Below the pieces are notes generated by a model. The model searched no databases. It was not told where the DNA came from and saw nothing but the letters and a program-made list of their open reading frames with translations. Shown in pieces: positions 46,118 to 58,949 of a stretch of DNA of 64,000 nucleotides (within the stretch, counting starts at the first letter, position 1; each line of letters starts with the position of its first letter). Origin of the DNA: Mya arenaria (Eukaryota > Mollusca > Bivalvia > Myida > Myidae); the NCBI RefSeq assembly GCF_026914265.1, contig NC_069124.1, positions 9,950,522 through 10,014,521 on the forward strand, in the 5' to 3' direction. The translations under genes were made by a program, and so were the position numbers.

Positions 46118-49039
46118 TGCCCGCGATTGTTCGAGGACTCATACTGTCCGAGAGCTACTTGCCTTCAGGTACATCCAGCGATTGTTCGAGGACTCATACT
46201 TTCCGAGAGCTACTTGCCTTCAGGTACATCCAGCGATTGTTCTAGGACTCATACTGTCCGAGAGCTACTTGCCTTCAGGTACATCCAACGATTGTTCTAG
46301 GACTCATACTGTCCGAGAGCTACTTGCCTTCAGGTACATCCAGCGATTGTTCTAGGACTCATACTGTCCGAGAGCTACTTGCCTTCAGGTACATCCAACG
46401 ATTGTTCTAGGACTCATACTGTCCGAGAGCTACTTGCCTTCAGGTACATCCAACGATTGTTCTAGGACTCATACTGTCCGAGAGCTACTTGCCTTCAGGT
46501 ACATCCAGCGATTGTTCTAGGACTCATACTGTCCGAGAGCTACTTGCCTTCAGGTACATCCAACAATTGTTCGAGGACTCATACTGTCCGAGAGCTACTT
46601 GCCTTCAGGTACATCCAGCGATTGTTCTAGGACTCATACTGTCCGAGTACTACTTGCCTTCAGGTACATCCAGCGATTGTTCGAGGACTCATACTGTCCG
46701 AGAGCTACTTGCCTTCAGGTACATCCAGCGATTGTTCGAGGACTCATACTGTCCGAGAGCTACTTGCCTTCAGGTACATCCAGCGATTGTTCGAGGACTC
46801 ATACTGTCCGAGAGCTACTTGCCTTCAGGTACATCCAGCGATTGTTCGAGGACTCATACTGTCCGAGAGCTACTTGCCTTCAGGTACATCCAGCGATTGT
46901 TCGAGGACTCATACTGTCCGAGAGCTACTTGCCTTCAGGTACATCCAGCGATTGTTCGAGGACTCATACTCTCCGAGAGCTACTTGCCTTCAGGAACATC
47001 CAGCGATTGTTCGAGGACTCATACTGTCCGAGAGCTACTTGCCTTCAGGTACATCCAGCGATTGTTCGAGGACTCATACTGTCCGAGAGCTACTTGCCTT
47101 CAGGTACATTCAGCGATTGTTCGAGGACTCATACTGTCCGAGAGCTACTTGCCTTCAGGTACATCCAGCGATTGTTCGAGGACTCATACTGTCCGAGAGC
47201 TACTTGCCTTCGGGTACATCCAGCGATTGTTCGAGGACTCATACTGTCCGAGAGCTACTTGCCTTCGGGTACATCCAGCGATTGTTCGAGGACTCATACT
47301 GTCCGAGAGCTACTTGCCTTCAGGAACATCCAGCGATTGTTCGAGGACTCATACTGTCCGAGAGCTTCTTGCCTTCAGGTACATCCAGCGATTGTTCGAG
47401 GACTCATACTATCCGAGAGCTACTTGCCTTCAGGTACGTCCAGCGATTGTTCTAGGACTCATACTGTCCGAGAGCTACTTGCCTTCAGGTACATCCAGCG
47501 ATTTTTCGAGGACTCATACTGTCCGAGAGTTACTTGCCTTCAGGTACATCCAGCGATTGTTCTAGGACTCACACTGTCCGAGAGCTACTTGCCTTCAGGT
47601 ACATCCAGCGATTGCTCTAGGACTCACACTGTCCGAGAGCTACTTGCATTCAGGTACATCCAGCGATTGTTCGAGGACTCACACTGTCCGAGAGCTACTT
47701 GCCTTCAGGTACATCCAGCGATTGTTCGAGGACTCATACTGTCCGAGAGCTACTTGCCTTCAGGTACATCCAGCGATTGTTCGAGGACTCATACTGTCCG
47801 AGAGTTACTTGCCTTCAGGTACATCCAGCGATTGTTCGAGGACTCATACTGTCCGAGAGCTACTTGCCTTCAGGTACATCCAGCGATTGTTCGAGGACTC
47901 ATACTGTCCGAGAGCTACTTGCCTTCAGGTACATCCAGCGATTGTTCGAGGACTCATACTGTCCGAGAGCTACTTGCCTTCAGGTACATCCAGCGATTGT
48001 TCGAGGACTCATACTGTCCGAGAGCTACTTGCCTTCAGGTACATCCAGCGATTGTTCGAGAACTCATACTGTCCGAGAGCTACTTGCCTTCAGGTACATC
48101 CAGCGATTGTTCGAGAACTCATACTGTCCGAGAGCTACTTGCCTTCAGGTACATCCAGCGATTGTTCTAGGACTCATACTGTCCGAGAGCTACTTGCCTT
48201 CAGGTACATCCAGCGATTGTTCGAGGACTCATACTGTCCGAGAGCTACTTGCCTTCAGGTACATCCAGCGATTGTTCGAGGACTCATACTGTCCGAGAGC
48301 TACTTGCCTTCAGGTACATCCAGCGATTGTTCGAGGACTCATACTGTCCGAGAGCTACTTGCCTTCAGGTACGTCCAGCGATTGTTCGAGGACTCATACT
48401 ATCCGAGAGCTACTTGCCTTCAGGTACGTCCAGCGATTGTTCTAGGACTCATACTGTCCGAGAGCTACTTGCCTTCAGGTACATCCAGCGATTTTTCGAG
48501 GACTCATACTGTCCGAGAGCTACTTGCCTTCAGGTACATCCAGCGATTGCTCTAGGACTCACACTGTCCGAGAGCTACTTGCCTTCAGGTACATCCAGCG
48601 ATTGCTCTAGGACTCACACTGTCCGAGAGCTACTTGCCTTCAGGTACATCCAGCGATTGTTCGAGGACTCATACTGTCCGAGAGCTACTTGCCTTCAGGT
48701 ACATCCAGCGATTGTTCGAGGACTCATACTGTCCGAGTACTACTTGCCTTCAGGTACATCCAGCGATTGTTCTAGGACTCATACTGTCCGAGAGCTACTT
48801 GCCTTCAGGTACATCCAGCGATTGTTCGAGGACTCATACTGTCCGAGAGCTACTTGCCTTCAGGTACATCCAGCGATTGTTCGAGGACTCATACTGTCCG
48901 AGAGCTACTTGCCTTCAGGTACATCCAGCGATTGTTCGAGGACTCATACTGTCCGAGAGCTACTTGCCTTCAGGTACATCCAGCGATTGTTCTAGGACTC
49001 ATACTATCCGAGAGCTACTTGCCTTCAGGTACATCCAGC
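46118..49039. repeat. Minisatellite array, 55-bp unit
   Basis: About 53 very similar copies of a 55-bp unit (begins CAGCGATTGTTCGAGGACTC, ends TTCAGGTACATC). The main variant is TTCTAG for TTCGAG, which places a TAG in one frame. All three plus-strand frames are open for long stretches (up to 523 codons), but the unit contains no ATG. Low divergence means recent expansion or active homogenisation. It lies about 2 kb upstream of copy A. Confidence 0.96.
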
Positions 49040-49119
49040 GTATATACACAGCAAAAGTCATTCATAACATTTTCTATGTTTAAAATACCCTAAATCTTTT
49101 ACATTCATTAATTAAGAGT

Positions 49120-49217
49120 GTTAGAATGTTCTTACAAAAAAATAAAATGGCTATGCGATTGCGTCGCATCGAACCATTTGTTTGTGTAAGTACATACTTA
49201 CAACCTTGAACCATTAC
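49120..49217. mobile_element. Short palindromic MITE, copy 1
   Basis: Left arm GTTAGAATGTTCTTAC, centre ATGCGATTGCGTCGCAT, and a right arm mirroring the left with decay (GTGTAAGTACATAC). Homologous to 59706-59820. Confidence 0.6.
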
Positions 49218-49264
49218 TTATGTATGCACTTTAACAATTTATATCGAAGCGCGTAAAGTGTTGA

Positions 49265-50092
49265 TGTACGTGAAGTTAGCGGCCTAGCGACCTAGCGGCC
49301 TAGCGGCGTGAAGTTAGCGGCCTAGCGGCGTGAGGTTAGCGGCCTAGCGGCCTAGCTGCGTGAAGTTGGCGGCCTGGCGGCCTAATTTTTTTCTCTATAT
49401 TCAAGCAATTCTTAATGCGTTTTTTATTTTTAAAAACAATGATAAATCAAAGTTTTTTATTCATACAGTTACATAGCGGCCTTAAATTGTTTTCTATTCA
49501 GAACATTTTTCTTTACCTTTTATTCTAAAACAATTTTAAATTAACTGCTTCATGCACAAATTATCACTCTGAAGCGTTTTTCAACTTTTTTTCAAAAAAG
49601 TCGATCAAGCGCTTCAGCGGCCTAGCGGTGTGAAATTAGCGGCCTGGCGGCAAAGCGGCCTAAAATGGTTTCCTATTTCAAAGCATGTAAACATGCATTT
49701 TCTTCTAAAACAATGACATATTAACTGTTTGAATGCACAAATTAACACTTTGAAGCTGTTAGCGATAATCAACATATTTTTTCAAAGAGGTCGATTAAGC
49801 AGTCAGCTATTTCAAAGCATTAAACATGCCTGATCTTCTAAAACAATCATATGTTTACTGTTTTTATGCACAAATTATCACTCTGAAGCGTTTTTCAACT
49901 TTTTTTCAAAAAAGTCGATCGAGCACTAACGCATTAACACTTGCTTGGAAATAGAAAACATAATTAGGCCGCCAGGCCGCTAGGCCGCCAACTTCACGCC
50001 GCTAGGCCGCCAGGCCGCTAGGCCGCTAACTTCACGCCGCTAGGCCGCTAACTTCACGCCGCTGGACCGCTAGGCCGCAAACTTCATGCACA
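49265..50092. mobile_element. Foldback-like element with 11-bp target duplication
   Basis: 828 bp. The terminal arms (49265-49385 and 49963-50092) are inverted and made of short GC-rich subrepeats (AGCGGCCTAGCGGC, GTGAAGTTAGCGG). Ends read TGTACGTGAAGTT and, inverted, TGTGCATGAAGTT. TAAAGTGTTGA stands on both outer sides (49254-49264, 50093-50103), a perfect 11-bp duplication. The AT-rich middle holds three decayed repeats of an AAGCGTTTTTCAAC / TCAAAAAAGTCGATC block. Arms built of subrepeats are the structure of foldback elements. Confidence 0.82.
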
Positions 50093-50136
50093 TAAAGTGT
50101 TGACAGGCTTTTGACCTGCTATTATTTGTGAGTATA

Positions 50137-51060
50137 GTTGTATGACTTACGTATGACAACCGTATGACTAACGAATGATTAACGTATGACTAACGTGTGA
50201 CTAACGCATGACTAACGAATGACTAACGAGTGAATAGTGCATGACTAACGTATGACTAGTGTGTGAAAAACACATGACTAGCTTGTGACTCACTCACGAC
50301 TGACGCATAACAAGCGTATGACTAACGCATGAATAACGTATGACTAACGCATTACTAGCCTGAAACTAACGTCTGACTAGCGTGAGACTGACGCATTACT
50401 AGCTTGTGACTGACGCATTACTAGCTTGTGACTGACGCATTACTAGCGTAAGACTAACGTCTGACTAATGAATGACGAACGTATGACTGACGCATGACTA
50501 GCATGTGATTGACGCATGACTAGCGTATGAGTGACGTATGATTGACGCATGACTAGCGTATGAATAACGTATGACTAACAAATAACTAGCATGAAACTAA
50601 CGTATGATTAACGCATGACTAGCGTGAGACTGATGCATAACTAGCGTGTGACTGACGCATGACAAGCGTATGACTAATACATGACTAACGTATGACTGAC
50701 TTATGACTAGCATGTGACTGGCGCATGACTAGCGTATGACTAACGCATGACTAACGTTTGTCAAGCGTGTGACTGACACATGATTAGCGTATGTCTAACA
50801 TATGACTAACGCATGACTAACATGTAACTGACGCATGACTAGCGTATGACTAACGCATGACTACCGTGTGACTAACGTATGACTAACGCATGAGTAACGC
50901 ATGAGTAACGCATGAGTAACGTATGAATAGCGTGTCATTGACGCACGACTAGTGTATGAATAACGCATGACTAACGTATGGCTTACGCATGACTTACGCA
51001 TGATTATCGCGCGACTAACGCATGATTAAAGTGTGACTGACGCTTGACTGGCATGAGGAG
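50137..51060. repeat. Degenerate 11-bp tandem array
   Basis: About 84 loosely conserved units of the form GACTAACGCAT, with GACTAGCGTGT and GACTGACGCAT as main variants. Begins about 35 bp after the foldback element's target duplication. Confidence 0.9.
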
Positions 51061-51360
51061 CGTGTACCAGTGACCAAGTAAGATATCCCTGAAAAAGTTT
51101 AGCATGTGCTGACGTGTCACTGGCTTACGACGAACGAGAAGTCAACGTTAGATGAACGTGTTGAGCGTTTCTCTAACGTGTGACTAACGACAGTCTAGCG
51201 TGTGGGCTTCGTGTTCAAACGGGAAAACGCGGAAAAATCACGGTGAATTCAATTTGAACAGTGAAATTGAGTATTGCACATCATGCAGCCAAAGGATAAA
51301 ATGTGAGGGTGGAGGGGGGTACTGCTTCTGCTACTAGGGACGCCTCTTTCTTAGCCAATG

Positions 51361-51615
51361 TCCTCCTCAGACGAAGAATAACACCATGAAGAAGAGCCCT
51401 TGCGTTGTGTTAAATACCATGTGACACGCTCTGAAGGCCCTGAAAACCCCAATGAGGACGTATCGACTGCAAGATTCAGGTCCGGGCGATGGAGGATAGT
51501 CCGCGAAAACGGACTGCTGTGGAACTCACAGAAGACAAATGATAATCGAGATCAATGCAACAGAGCTAAAGACCGGGATGTATCACCTGTGGATCTTGTT
51601 CAAGTCCCGCAGTGA
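51361..51615 (+). other. Coding-like stretch, possibly decayed transposon or gene exon
   Basis: Plus-strand frame from ATGTCCTCCTCAGACGAAGA: MSSSDEE, a TAA, then an open acidic/polar run (HHEEEPLRCVKYH..) ending VDLVQVPQ and TGA at 51613-51615. GC is higher than the flanks. One stop near the start breaks it. No family recognised; a Ser/Asp/Glu start is common in transposon-encoded DNA-binding proteins, but that is only suggestive. Confidence 0.3.
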
Positions 51616-51748
51616 CATGTTCACAACGCATTATGTTTGAAATTACGAAAATGCTTCAAATAATTGCCATGATTTCAATAATAATGGACATTATATACTT
51701 ACCATATTCTTATATTTTTACCATTTACTTACCTTATGCTTAAAATAC

Positions 51749-51925
51749 AGGTTGGATATGTTTCTTTTCGAGCGGGTAGCGGCGGAGGAGAGGGTTGATG
51801 TTGACGATTTTGCTGACCCCGTCCCCGTCTTAAATCGTCAACCCACCCAAGCCCTGTCGGTGGCATCTGACATGGAGACCCTCCAGAGGAAGACTAAGGA
51901 GAGCGGCGAGATGATGATTGTGTAA
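51749..51925 (+). other. Coding-like stretch, possible terminal exon
   Basis: After AAAATACAG (acceptor-like) a frame runs LDMFLFERVAAEERVDVDDF to ETLQRKTKESGEMMIV and TAA. GC-rich and stop-free over about 58 codons, unlike the flanks. It may be the next exon of the 51.4-kb stretch; no matching donor upstream was found. Function unknown. Confidence 0.3.
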
Positions 51926-52396
51926 TTGATTTTGAACGATTAATAAACTGCAAGTAACGCTAATGTAACGTCTAACTAATAATATAACGCGTAAAACATT
52001 CGGCGAACTTTAGTACAGCGTCCCACAAACGTTCCCCAGCGTTTAAAGTTAAACGTTAAAGAACGCTTGTCTCTATGAGAACTTCTGTGTATGTTCAAAA
52101 CTTTATTTCCATACAAGCGTTCTCCGCCGATTACCGACGATAAACAGTGTTCACCAGCGTTCACATAACTCTGTTCTTGTGCTTTGCCAACGACCATGGA
52201 CGATTACCAACGTTTCATCAAACGTCATCAACGCTGACCAAAACGTGATGGTGTGTCGGCCCAATTAAGAATTTCAACTTTTGCGGGTGTTTAAAGGTCC
52301 GCATACTGAAACTCGATACACACCCCATGTGTCAGATTTTGCGTTGACAATGTTTCAGACAATGAGGCTTAAATTCTTAGACAGTAAGATGACCGG

Positions 52397-52780
52397 GCCC
52401 CAATATCCCAAAAATACTCAAATCAAAGCTCAATCTCAACTCATATTACCATATAAGGCATAGTAAAACCAAACCTGTTTTCTCATAGAATCTGATGATA
52501 AATAGATTATGTCAACATTTTGAAGAAAACTAATTCTAGAGCAAATAATATTCTTGAGTAATTCTTAAACGGCAATGAATTGTACTCATACACATTTTTG
52601 GCGGTAGAATATTTTCCCTAGGAATCTTGAATTAAGGCGTTAGCCAACCTATTCCACAATAGAATGCGCATTTTAAATGTGTAAAAACAGATATGATTTT
52701 TAATAACTTTTGATGCTATGTGGTTAAACGAGATGAGACTGAGATTAAGATTTGACTTAAGTAGTTTGTGATATTGGGGC
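52397..52780. mobile_element. MITE with GCCCCAATAT ends
   Basis: 384 bp. Ends GCCCCAATATCCCAAAAATA and, mirrored, GATATTGGGGC. Flanked by CGG (52394-52396) and CGT (52781-52783), a 3-bp duplication with one change. Distant relative of the 7.4-kb and 36.4-kb elements. Confidence 0.65.
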
Positions 52781-53700
52781 CGTAAGTAAAATTTTGTTGT
52801 TTTCGTTACGCTTTCTCCGCTCATTTATAGCCATTACTTCATGCCATCTAACTAATACTTAAAAATCACCATCACAAGCAAAAATAAGAACGTGTAAATC
52901 TGTCCATAATTGTCTAGATCTCACGCTTTAAATGTATTAGTGCTTTTTTGAAGGATATACCAAGGAACACACCATATCAATGCAGAAATCTTGCATTTAA
53001 TTTGGTCCTATTGAATCAATGGTAATCACAGTGTTATCAAGGTCTCGTTGTTGTATCATGAGGGATCGCGTGATCAAAATGGATCAGCCAAATTAGTATT
53101 GTAAAATAAAACTATAATACTTGTTTGATAAAAAATCAACATTTACAAACATTTGTATAAACTGATTAAAAAAAGGGCAACAACAAGATACAAAAAACCT
53201 ATGTCTAATACCATTATCACAAAGCTACGCGCACAATTAATGGGTATTTAATAACTCGTCCCAAAAATCGTAGGCTACGTTTTTTTTAAAGCTTGGTTTA
53301 CTGTAAAAAAAATTTCGGAGGACGTTTTGCTTATTTAAATAAAACTGATTTTTATTAAATTTGTAAACTTGAAAAGTCAAGGACGATTCATTACATATAA
53401 AAGTATCAATGATGAAATGTAGGAACTGTACGTAACCCAACAATTACTTAGACTCACACGATAACCCGTCATCCAGTCAAATCGCAGGAATTTCAGATAA
53501 AATAATATATACAGATATTATCAACATATTCCGGTACCAAAACAGTGATACCTGCCAATATCGATACAAGGTATCGGGGTTTAGCACCAGCACCGGGGTT
53601 GTATTGGGTTTTAGCACCAGTACCAGGTAATATAATAATTACTTAAGAAATCCCCGTATCGATAGGCCCGTTCTCAATGTCACAACAATCTACTATGACA

Positions 53701-56700
53701 TGTTCGTGAAGTTGGCAGCCCAGCAGCCCAGCAGCGTGAAGTCAGCAGCCCAGCAGACTGGCAGCCTAGCAGCGTGAAGTCAGCAGCCCATCAGACTGAC
53801 AGCCTAGCAGCGTGAAGTCAGCAGCCCAGCAGCCCAGCAGCGTGAAGTCAGCAGCCCAGCATACTGGCAGCCCAGCAGCGTGAAGTCAGCAGCCCAGCAG
53901 ACTGACAGCCCAGCAGCGTGAAGTCAGCAGCCCAGCAGACTGAGAGCCTAGCAGCGTGAAGTCACCATCCAGCAGCATAGCAGCGCGAGTTAGCAGTCTG
54001 GAAGCCTGACGGCGTGAAGTCAACAGCTGAGCAGCTGAGCAGATTAGCAGCTATGCTAAGACGAACTCGTGTGAAGTTTCCAGTCGGTTTTCAGTTTTCA
54101 AAGACAAAAAAAAACATAAAAATGAAAAAAATCTTCACAATAGTTGGTTTGCAAAACAAACCTTAAAATGAAGCAAAAATACTAAATTGAATAAGTTAAA
54201 AACATTAACACTATTCCCTTTTTGTGAACTAAAGAAATCGACTTTTCGAGTTCACGCTTCTGACAGCCCCGGGCAGCCCCGGGCAGCCCCATGTGTTTTA
54301 TTGTATTTTTACGCGGGCTGTATACATGGCTTCTAGTATATGAAACGTTCGAATGATAACAAGTTTAATGGCTTAACAACACGGAAAATTCATGTTTTCA
54401 AAGCCGAAAAAAAAATGAAAAAAATCATTCACAATAATTCGTTTGCAAAATACGCTTTAAATGACGCAAACTACTTAAATGAATACTTTTTCAACATTTA
54501 CACTATTCTTTGAGTGTGAACTAAAAACATCATTTTACTCCACTTTTCTATTTTAGTTTTCTGGCAGCCCCCAGCAGCCCCGGGCAGCCCCAGGCAGCCC
54601 TGGGCATTTTATGATATTTTTACTCGGGCTGCATACATGGCTTCTAGTATATCAAACGTTCGAATGATAACAAGTTTAATGACTTTACAACACGGAAAAT
54701 TCAAAAATCATGTTTTCAAAGCCGAAAAAAATGAAAAAAAATCATTCACAATAGTTCGTTTGCAAAATACTCTATAAATGACGCAAAATACTAAAATGAA
54801 TACATTTTCAACATTCACACTATTCTTTTTGTGTGAACTAAAAACATCACTTACCTCCATTTTTCTATTTTAGTTTTTTGGCAGCCCCGAGCAGACCCGG
54901 GCAGCCCCGGGCAGCCCCAGGCAGCCCTAGGCGTTTTATGGTATTTTACTCGGGCTAGATACATGGCTTCTAGTATATGAAACGTTCGAAGTTTCCCGTC
55001 GTTTTTGTAAAAAAAAGCGCGTCTTCAAATTCAAAAAACTTCATTTTGCCATTTAAGCTGTAGATTCCCCTTACCACACCGCGCATCAAAGCGTTGTATG
55101 CTGAATATTGTCTTTTCTTACAACACGGAAAATCCAGAAAATCAGGTTTTCAAAGCCGAAAAAATGAAGAAAAAAACATTCATAAACGTTCGTTTGCAAA
55201 ACACCCCTTTAATTGACGCAAAAAATACTCAAATGAATCATTTAAAAACAATTACACTACTCTTTTTGTGTGAACTAAAAACATCACTTTACTCCACTTT
55301 TCGACTTTAGTTTTCTGGCAGCCCCCAGCAGCCCCCAGCAGCCCCGGGCAGCCTGAAGCGTATAACGATATTTTTACACGGGCTAGATACAAGGCACTAA
55401 CTATGTGTAACGTTCGGATGATTCAAAGTTTATTGACTTTAAAGCAAAGATAAGATGTAAAATGTTACAGAACACTAATTATTTAACGTAATCTTGATAA
55501 AATTTCACTCGATTTGTATCGCTCTGCTAAGACGAAATCGTGCGAAGTTTCCCGTCGTTTTTGTAAGAAAAAACGCGTCTTCAAATTCAAAACACTTCAT
55601 TTTGCCATTTAAGCTGTAATTTAGTTTCCCCTTACCACACTACCCATCAGAGCGTTATATGCTGAATATTGTCTTTTCAAACAACACGGAAAATTCATAA
55701 TTTCATGTTTTTAAAGCCGAAAAAAAAGAAAAAAAAATCATTCACAACAGTTCGTTTGCAAAGCACTCTTTAAATGACGCAAACATACTCAAATGAATAC
55801 TTTTTCAACATTTACACTTTTTTGTGTGTGAACTTAAAACATCACTTTACTCCACTTTTCGACTTCATTTTTTTGGCAGCCTGGAACAGCCCAGGGCAGC
55901 CTCAAGCGTATCACGATATTTTTACACGGGCTGGATACAAGGCTTTAACTATGTGTAACGTTCGGATGATTCCAAGTTTAATGACTTTAAAGCAAAGATA
56001 AGATGTAAAATGTTAAAGAACACTAATTATTTAACGTAATCTGGCTACAATTTCACTCGATTTTTATCGCTCTGCTAAGACGAAATCGTGCGAAGTTTCC
56101 CGTCGTTTTGGTAAAAAAAAGCGCGTCTTCAAATTCAAAACACTTCATTTTGCCATTTAAGCTGTAATTTAGTTTCCCCTTACCACACTACCCATCAGAG
56201 CGTTATATGCTGAATATTGTCTTTTCTAACAACACGGAAAATTCAGAATTTCATGTTTTTAAAGCCGAAAAAAAAAGAAAAAAAAATCATTCACAACAGT
56301 TCGTTTGCAAAGCACTCTTTAAATGACGTAAACATACTCAAATGAATACTTTTTCAACATTTACACTATTTTTTGTGTGAACTAAAAACATCACTTTACT
56401 CCACTTTTCGACTTCGATTTTTTTGGCAGCCTGGAACAGCCCAGGGCAGCCTCAAGCGTATCACGATATTTTTACACGGGCTGGATACAAGGCTTTAACT
56501 ATATGTAACGTTCGGATGATTCTAAGTTTAATGACTTTAAAGCAAAGATAAGATGTAAAATGTTACAGAACACTAATTATTTAACGTAATCTGGCTACAA
56601 TTTCACTCGATTTTTATCGCTCTGCTAAGACGAAATCGTGCGAAGTTTCCCGTCGTTTTGGTAAAAAAGGCGCGTCTTCAAATTCAAAACACTTCATTTT

Positions 56701-56815
56701 GCCATTTAAGCTGTAATTTAGTTTCCCCTTACCACATTACGCATCAGAACGTTATATGCTGAATATTGTCTTTTCTAACAACACGGAAAATTCAGAAATT
56801 CATGTTTTCAAAGTC
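53701..56815. mobile_element. One-armed relative of the foldback element with expanded internal repeats
   Basis: Starts TGTTCGTGAAGTTGGCAGCC, close to the end of the 49.3-kb element, then 300 bp of CAGCAGCCCAGCAGCGTGAA subrepeats. From about 54060 the interior holds about six long tandem units bounded by GC-rich GGCAGCCCC clusters; later units repeat at about 550 bp (TCTGCTAAGACGAAATCGTG at about 55522, 56072 and 56622). No inverted right arm is visible before the window ends. Confidence 0.65.
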
Positions 56816-57471
56816 GAAAATAATCATACTAGTAGTTGGAGTCATAGCTGAAGCTGTAGAAGTGGCAACAACAACAGTATCAACAGCAGCGTCAGTTGTT
56901 TTAGGGGATGCAAAGTCATCACAATATCGGTGGTGATGATAATTGCGGTGGTGGTGGCGTCGCTGGTGATTTTGCGGTGTTGATGACAGTGGCAATAGCA
57001 GAAACAGTAGTGGTAGTATGGACAGCAAAAACTTAAGCATTACCAGCTGTATTACTAAGATTTGAAGCGCACATACCAAATGACCAAACATGCTCACCTA
57101 ATATATCTATTTAAACTTCAATAGAACATAGTCGGTTCTGTTCGGGGTTATATACTTTTTTACAGACACGATCGTGGGAAGTCATTTAGTATTTTTAGAG
57201 GTTGTGGTGAGGGGGGGGGGGAGCAATATAATACACAGAACGAGTCACTCAAGGATGATGATTTTATGTCGGCCAAAATATGTTATTACACAGATCAAGG
57301 TATGAAGAAAATGCAAGATGCATCTGTTATACGAAAATGAATTCACAGTGCCCTAGAATGTGTTCATGATGATGTAAACAAAATTGAAGTAGATTTGACA
57401 TTCGAAGTTCAATTTCACCAATATGATATATTTTCAAGTTTCGATTGTATTTTACATGGTGTTTACGTATA
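56816..57471. other. Low-complexity and AT-rich spacer
   Basis: Minus-strand CAC/CAA-type triplet-rich stretch at about 56860-57010 gives a His/Thr/Ala-rich frame that is compositional, not a gene. A G run lies at about 57211. Bases 57633-58949 hold only the 16-bp inverted repeat. Confidence 0.5.
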
Positions 57472-57632
57472 CAGTACAACTCCGTTGGCTCTAACTCGTT
57501 TGGCCCGAATTCCTCGTTGGCCCGAAAATGTTTCATTATACTGAAAGTAACCATTCCCGCTTGGCTCGAATTTTCCGAGGCTCGAGGTATTTTTGCCGGT
57601 CCGTATGAGTTCGAGGCAATCGGGTTCGACAG
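57472..57632. mobile_element. Pogo/Tigger-like MITE with TA duplication
   Basis: 161 bp. Ends CAGTACAACTCCGTTGGCTC and, inverted, CTGTCGAACCCGATTGCCTC, about 70% alike. Flanked by TA on both sides (57470-57471, 57633-57634). Internal CGTTGGCCCGAA / GCTTGGCTCGAA repeats are typical of such ends. TA duplication and CAGT ends fit the Tc1/mariner-pogo group. Confidence 0.65.
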
Positions 57633-57920
57633 TACTAACGAGTTTTATAAAAAATACAGTGATCAACGGCAAACCTTTAAAAATGAATAATTAAGAGTTT
57701 TCGTATCTGTTATAAAATGCGAAGTCAATCAAGCTTTCTTTGTAAAATTAATATCTATACGCTAAGTAAAACCCCTAAATACATTAGATTGATAAATACA
57801 ACTAGATTTATATAAGGCATTACAGGTTACATTTACATTACAAATAAAACGGTTTTCATAAGCGTACCATTTTGATTAACAGCTGCCACCTGTTTAAAAC
57901 AGTTGAATGTTACTCATTAA

Positions 57921-57963
57921 AGCTGCACTCTCACAGAAATGGTATAACTGTGAGAGTGCAGCT
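57921..57963. repeat. Perfect 16-bp inverted repeat (AGCTGCACTCTCACAG)
   Basis: Arms 57921-57936 and 57948-57963 are exact reverse complements around an 11-nt loop. Probably the fused ends of a small inverted-repeat transposon. Confidence 0.7.
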
Positions 57964-58949
57964 GTTATTAAAGACCAACAAGATAGTTTATGTATAAGTT
58001 TATATTAATTTTAACTTGTCAATAATTACGTATAACACTTAATACTTCTTAATATCTTTCTTGGCTAAATTAAATACATTCTTCCAAATCTTGAACAAAA
58101 CCGCAGCAATTCGCTCGGCACAATAACATGAGAATTTGACCTTTGATTCTCGGTCAATGTGAAATAATATGAAAGAAATAAAACCTTCTGATTTTCCAAT
58201 TTTCGTTGCAACGTGTTTCTTTGAGTGCAACATCACGCCTGAGACTACAGGTTTTTTATTATGTTTCATAAAGAGACTTAATTTGCACGGTCCCAATTGA
58301 AAAAACAACAACAAGCAGCTGGCTGCTGTAGAACAACACGGTGGGCATCAGTCTAGACGATCAGATTTTTTTTAAAGAACTTTTACATTTAAAACAACTC
58401 ATGGCCAATCCTATGTGGAACTACATTATCCAGTTTTTTAATTTACTCGTATAAACCTCTAAAAATGAAAAAAGGAAACCGTACTCACTGTTTACAACTA
58501 TTTTCCACTCATTGGCACTATAACGAAAGACGCGTTGGAGCATTTTCAACACTTAACAAAATGTTTTGGCTCCAATGATTGCCCGTCGTGAACAATCCAA
58601 GAAACAGAATTGAATCACAAGAAAGCATAACGGTTAAGCGTCTCACAAAGTTGAGAAGAAACACACAACCTTAAAGTGACTCGCTTGAATGGTTTGTAAA
58701 ATGCACTTTTTAATTACGAACAAAAGTTTGGCAAATCATAAGGAGTGTTAAAAGAAAATTCCACAAACCCTTCAGCAAATGTTGATATTTGCTCAAATAT
58801 CGTCTTTGAAAACCACAATTTTCATTAGCGTTAAAAACGCGATCGAATATTAATTTTAACGGCTGTGGAGTTGCGTGATTGGTTGATTAACATTGTCACG
58901 TGATGTTATCAATGTTTCCTTAAAACGTCGACGTATCCACCACTTTTGT

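Noticed and set aside
46489..48995. Long open frames (up to 523 codons) across 46.1-49.0 kb
   Set aside because: They are readings of a 55-bp satellite with no ATG in the unit; all three frames are open, and stops appear only with the TTCTAG variant.
56792..57097. 101-codon His/Thr-rich minus-strand frame
   Set aside because: Composition-driven triplet-rich sequence without motifs or splice context.
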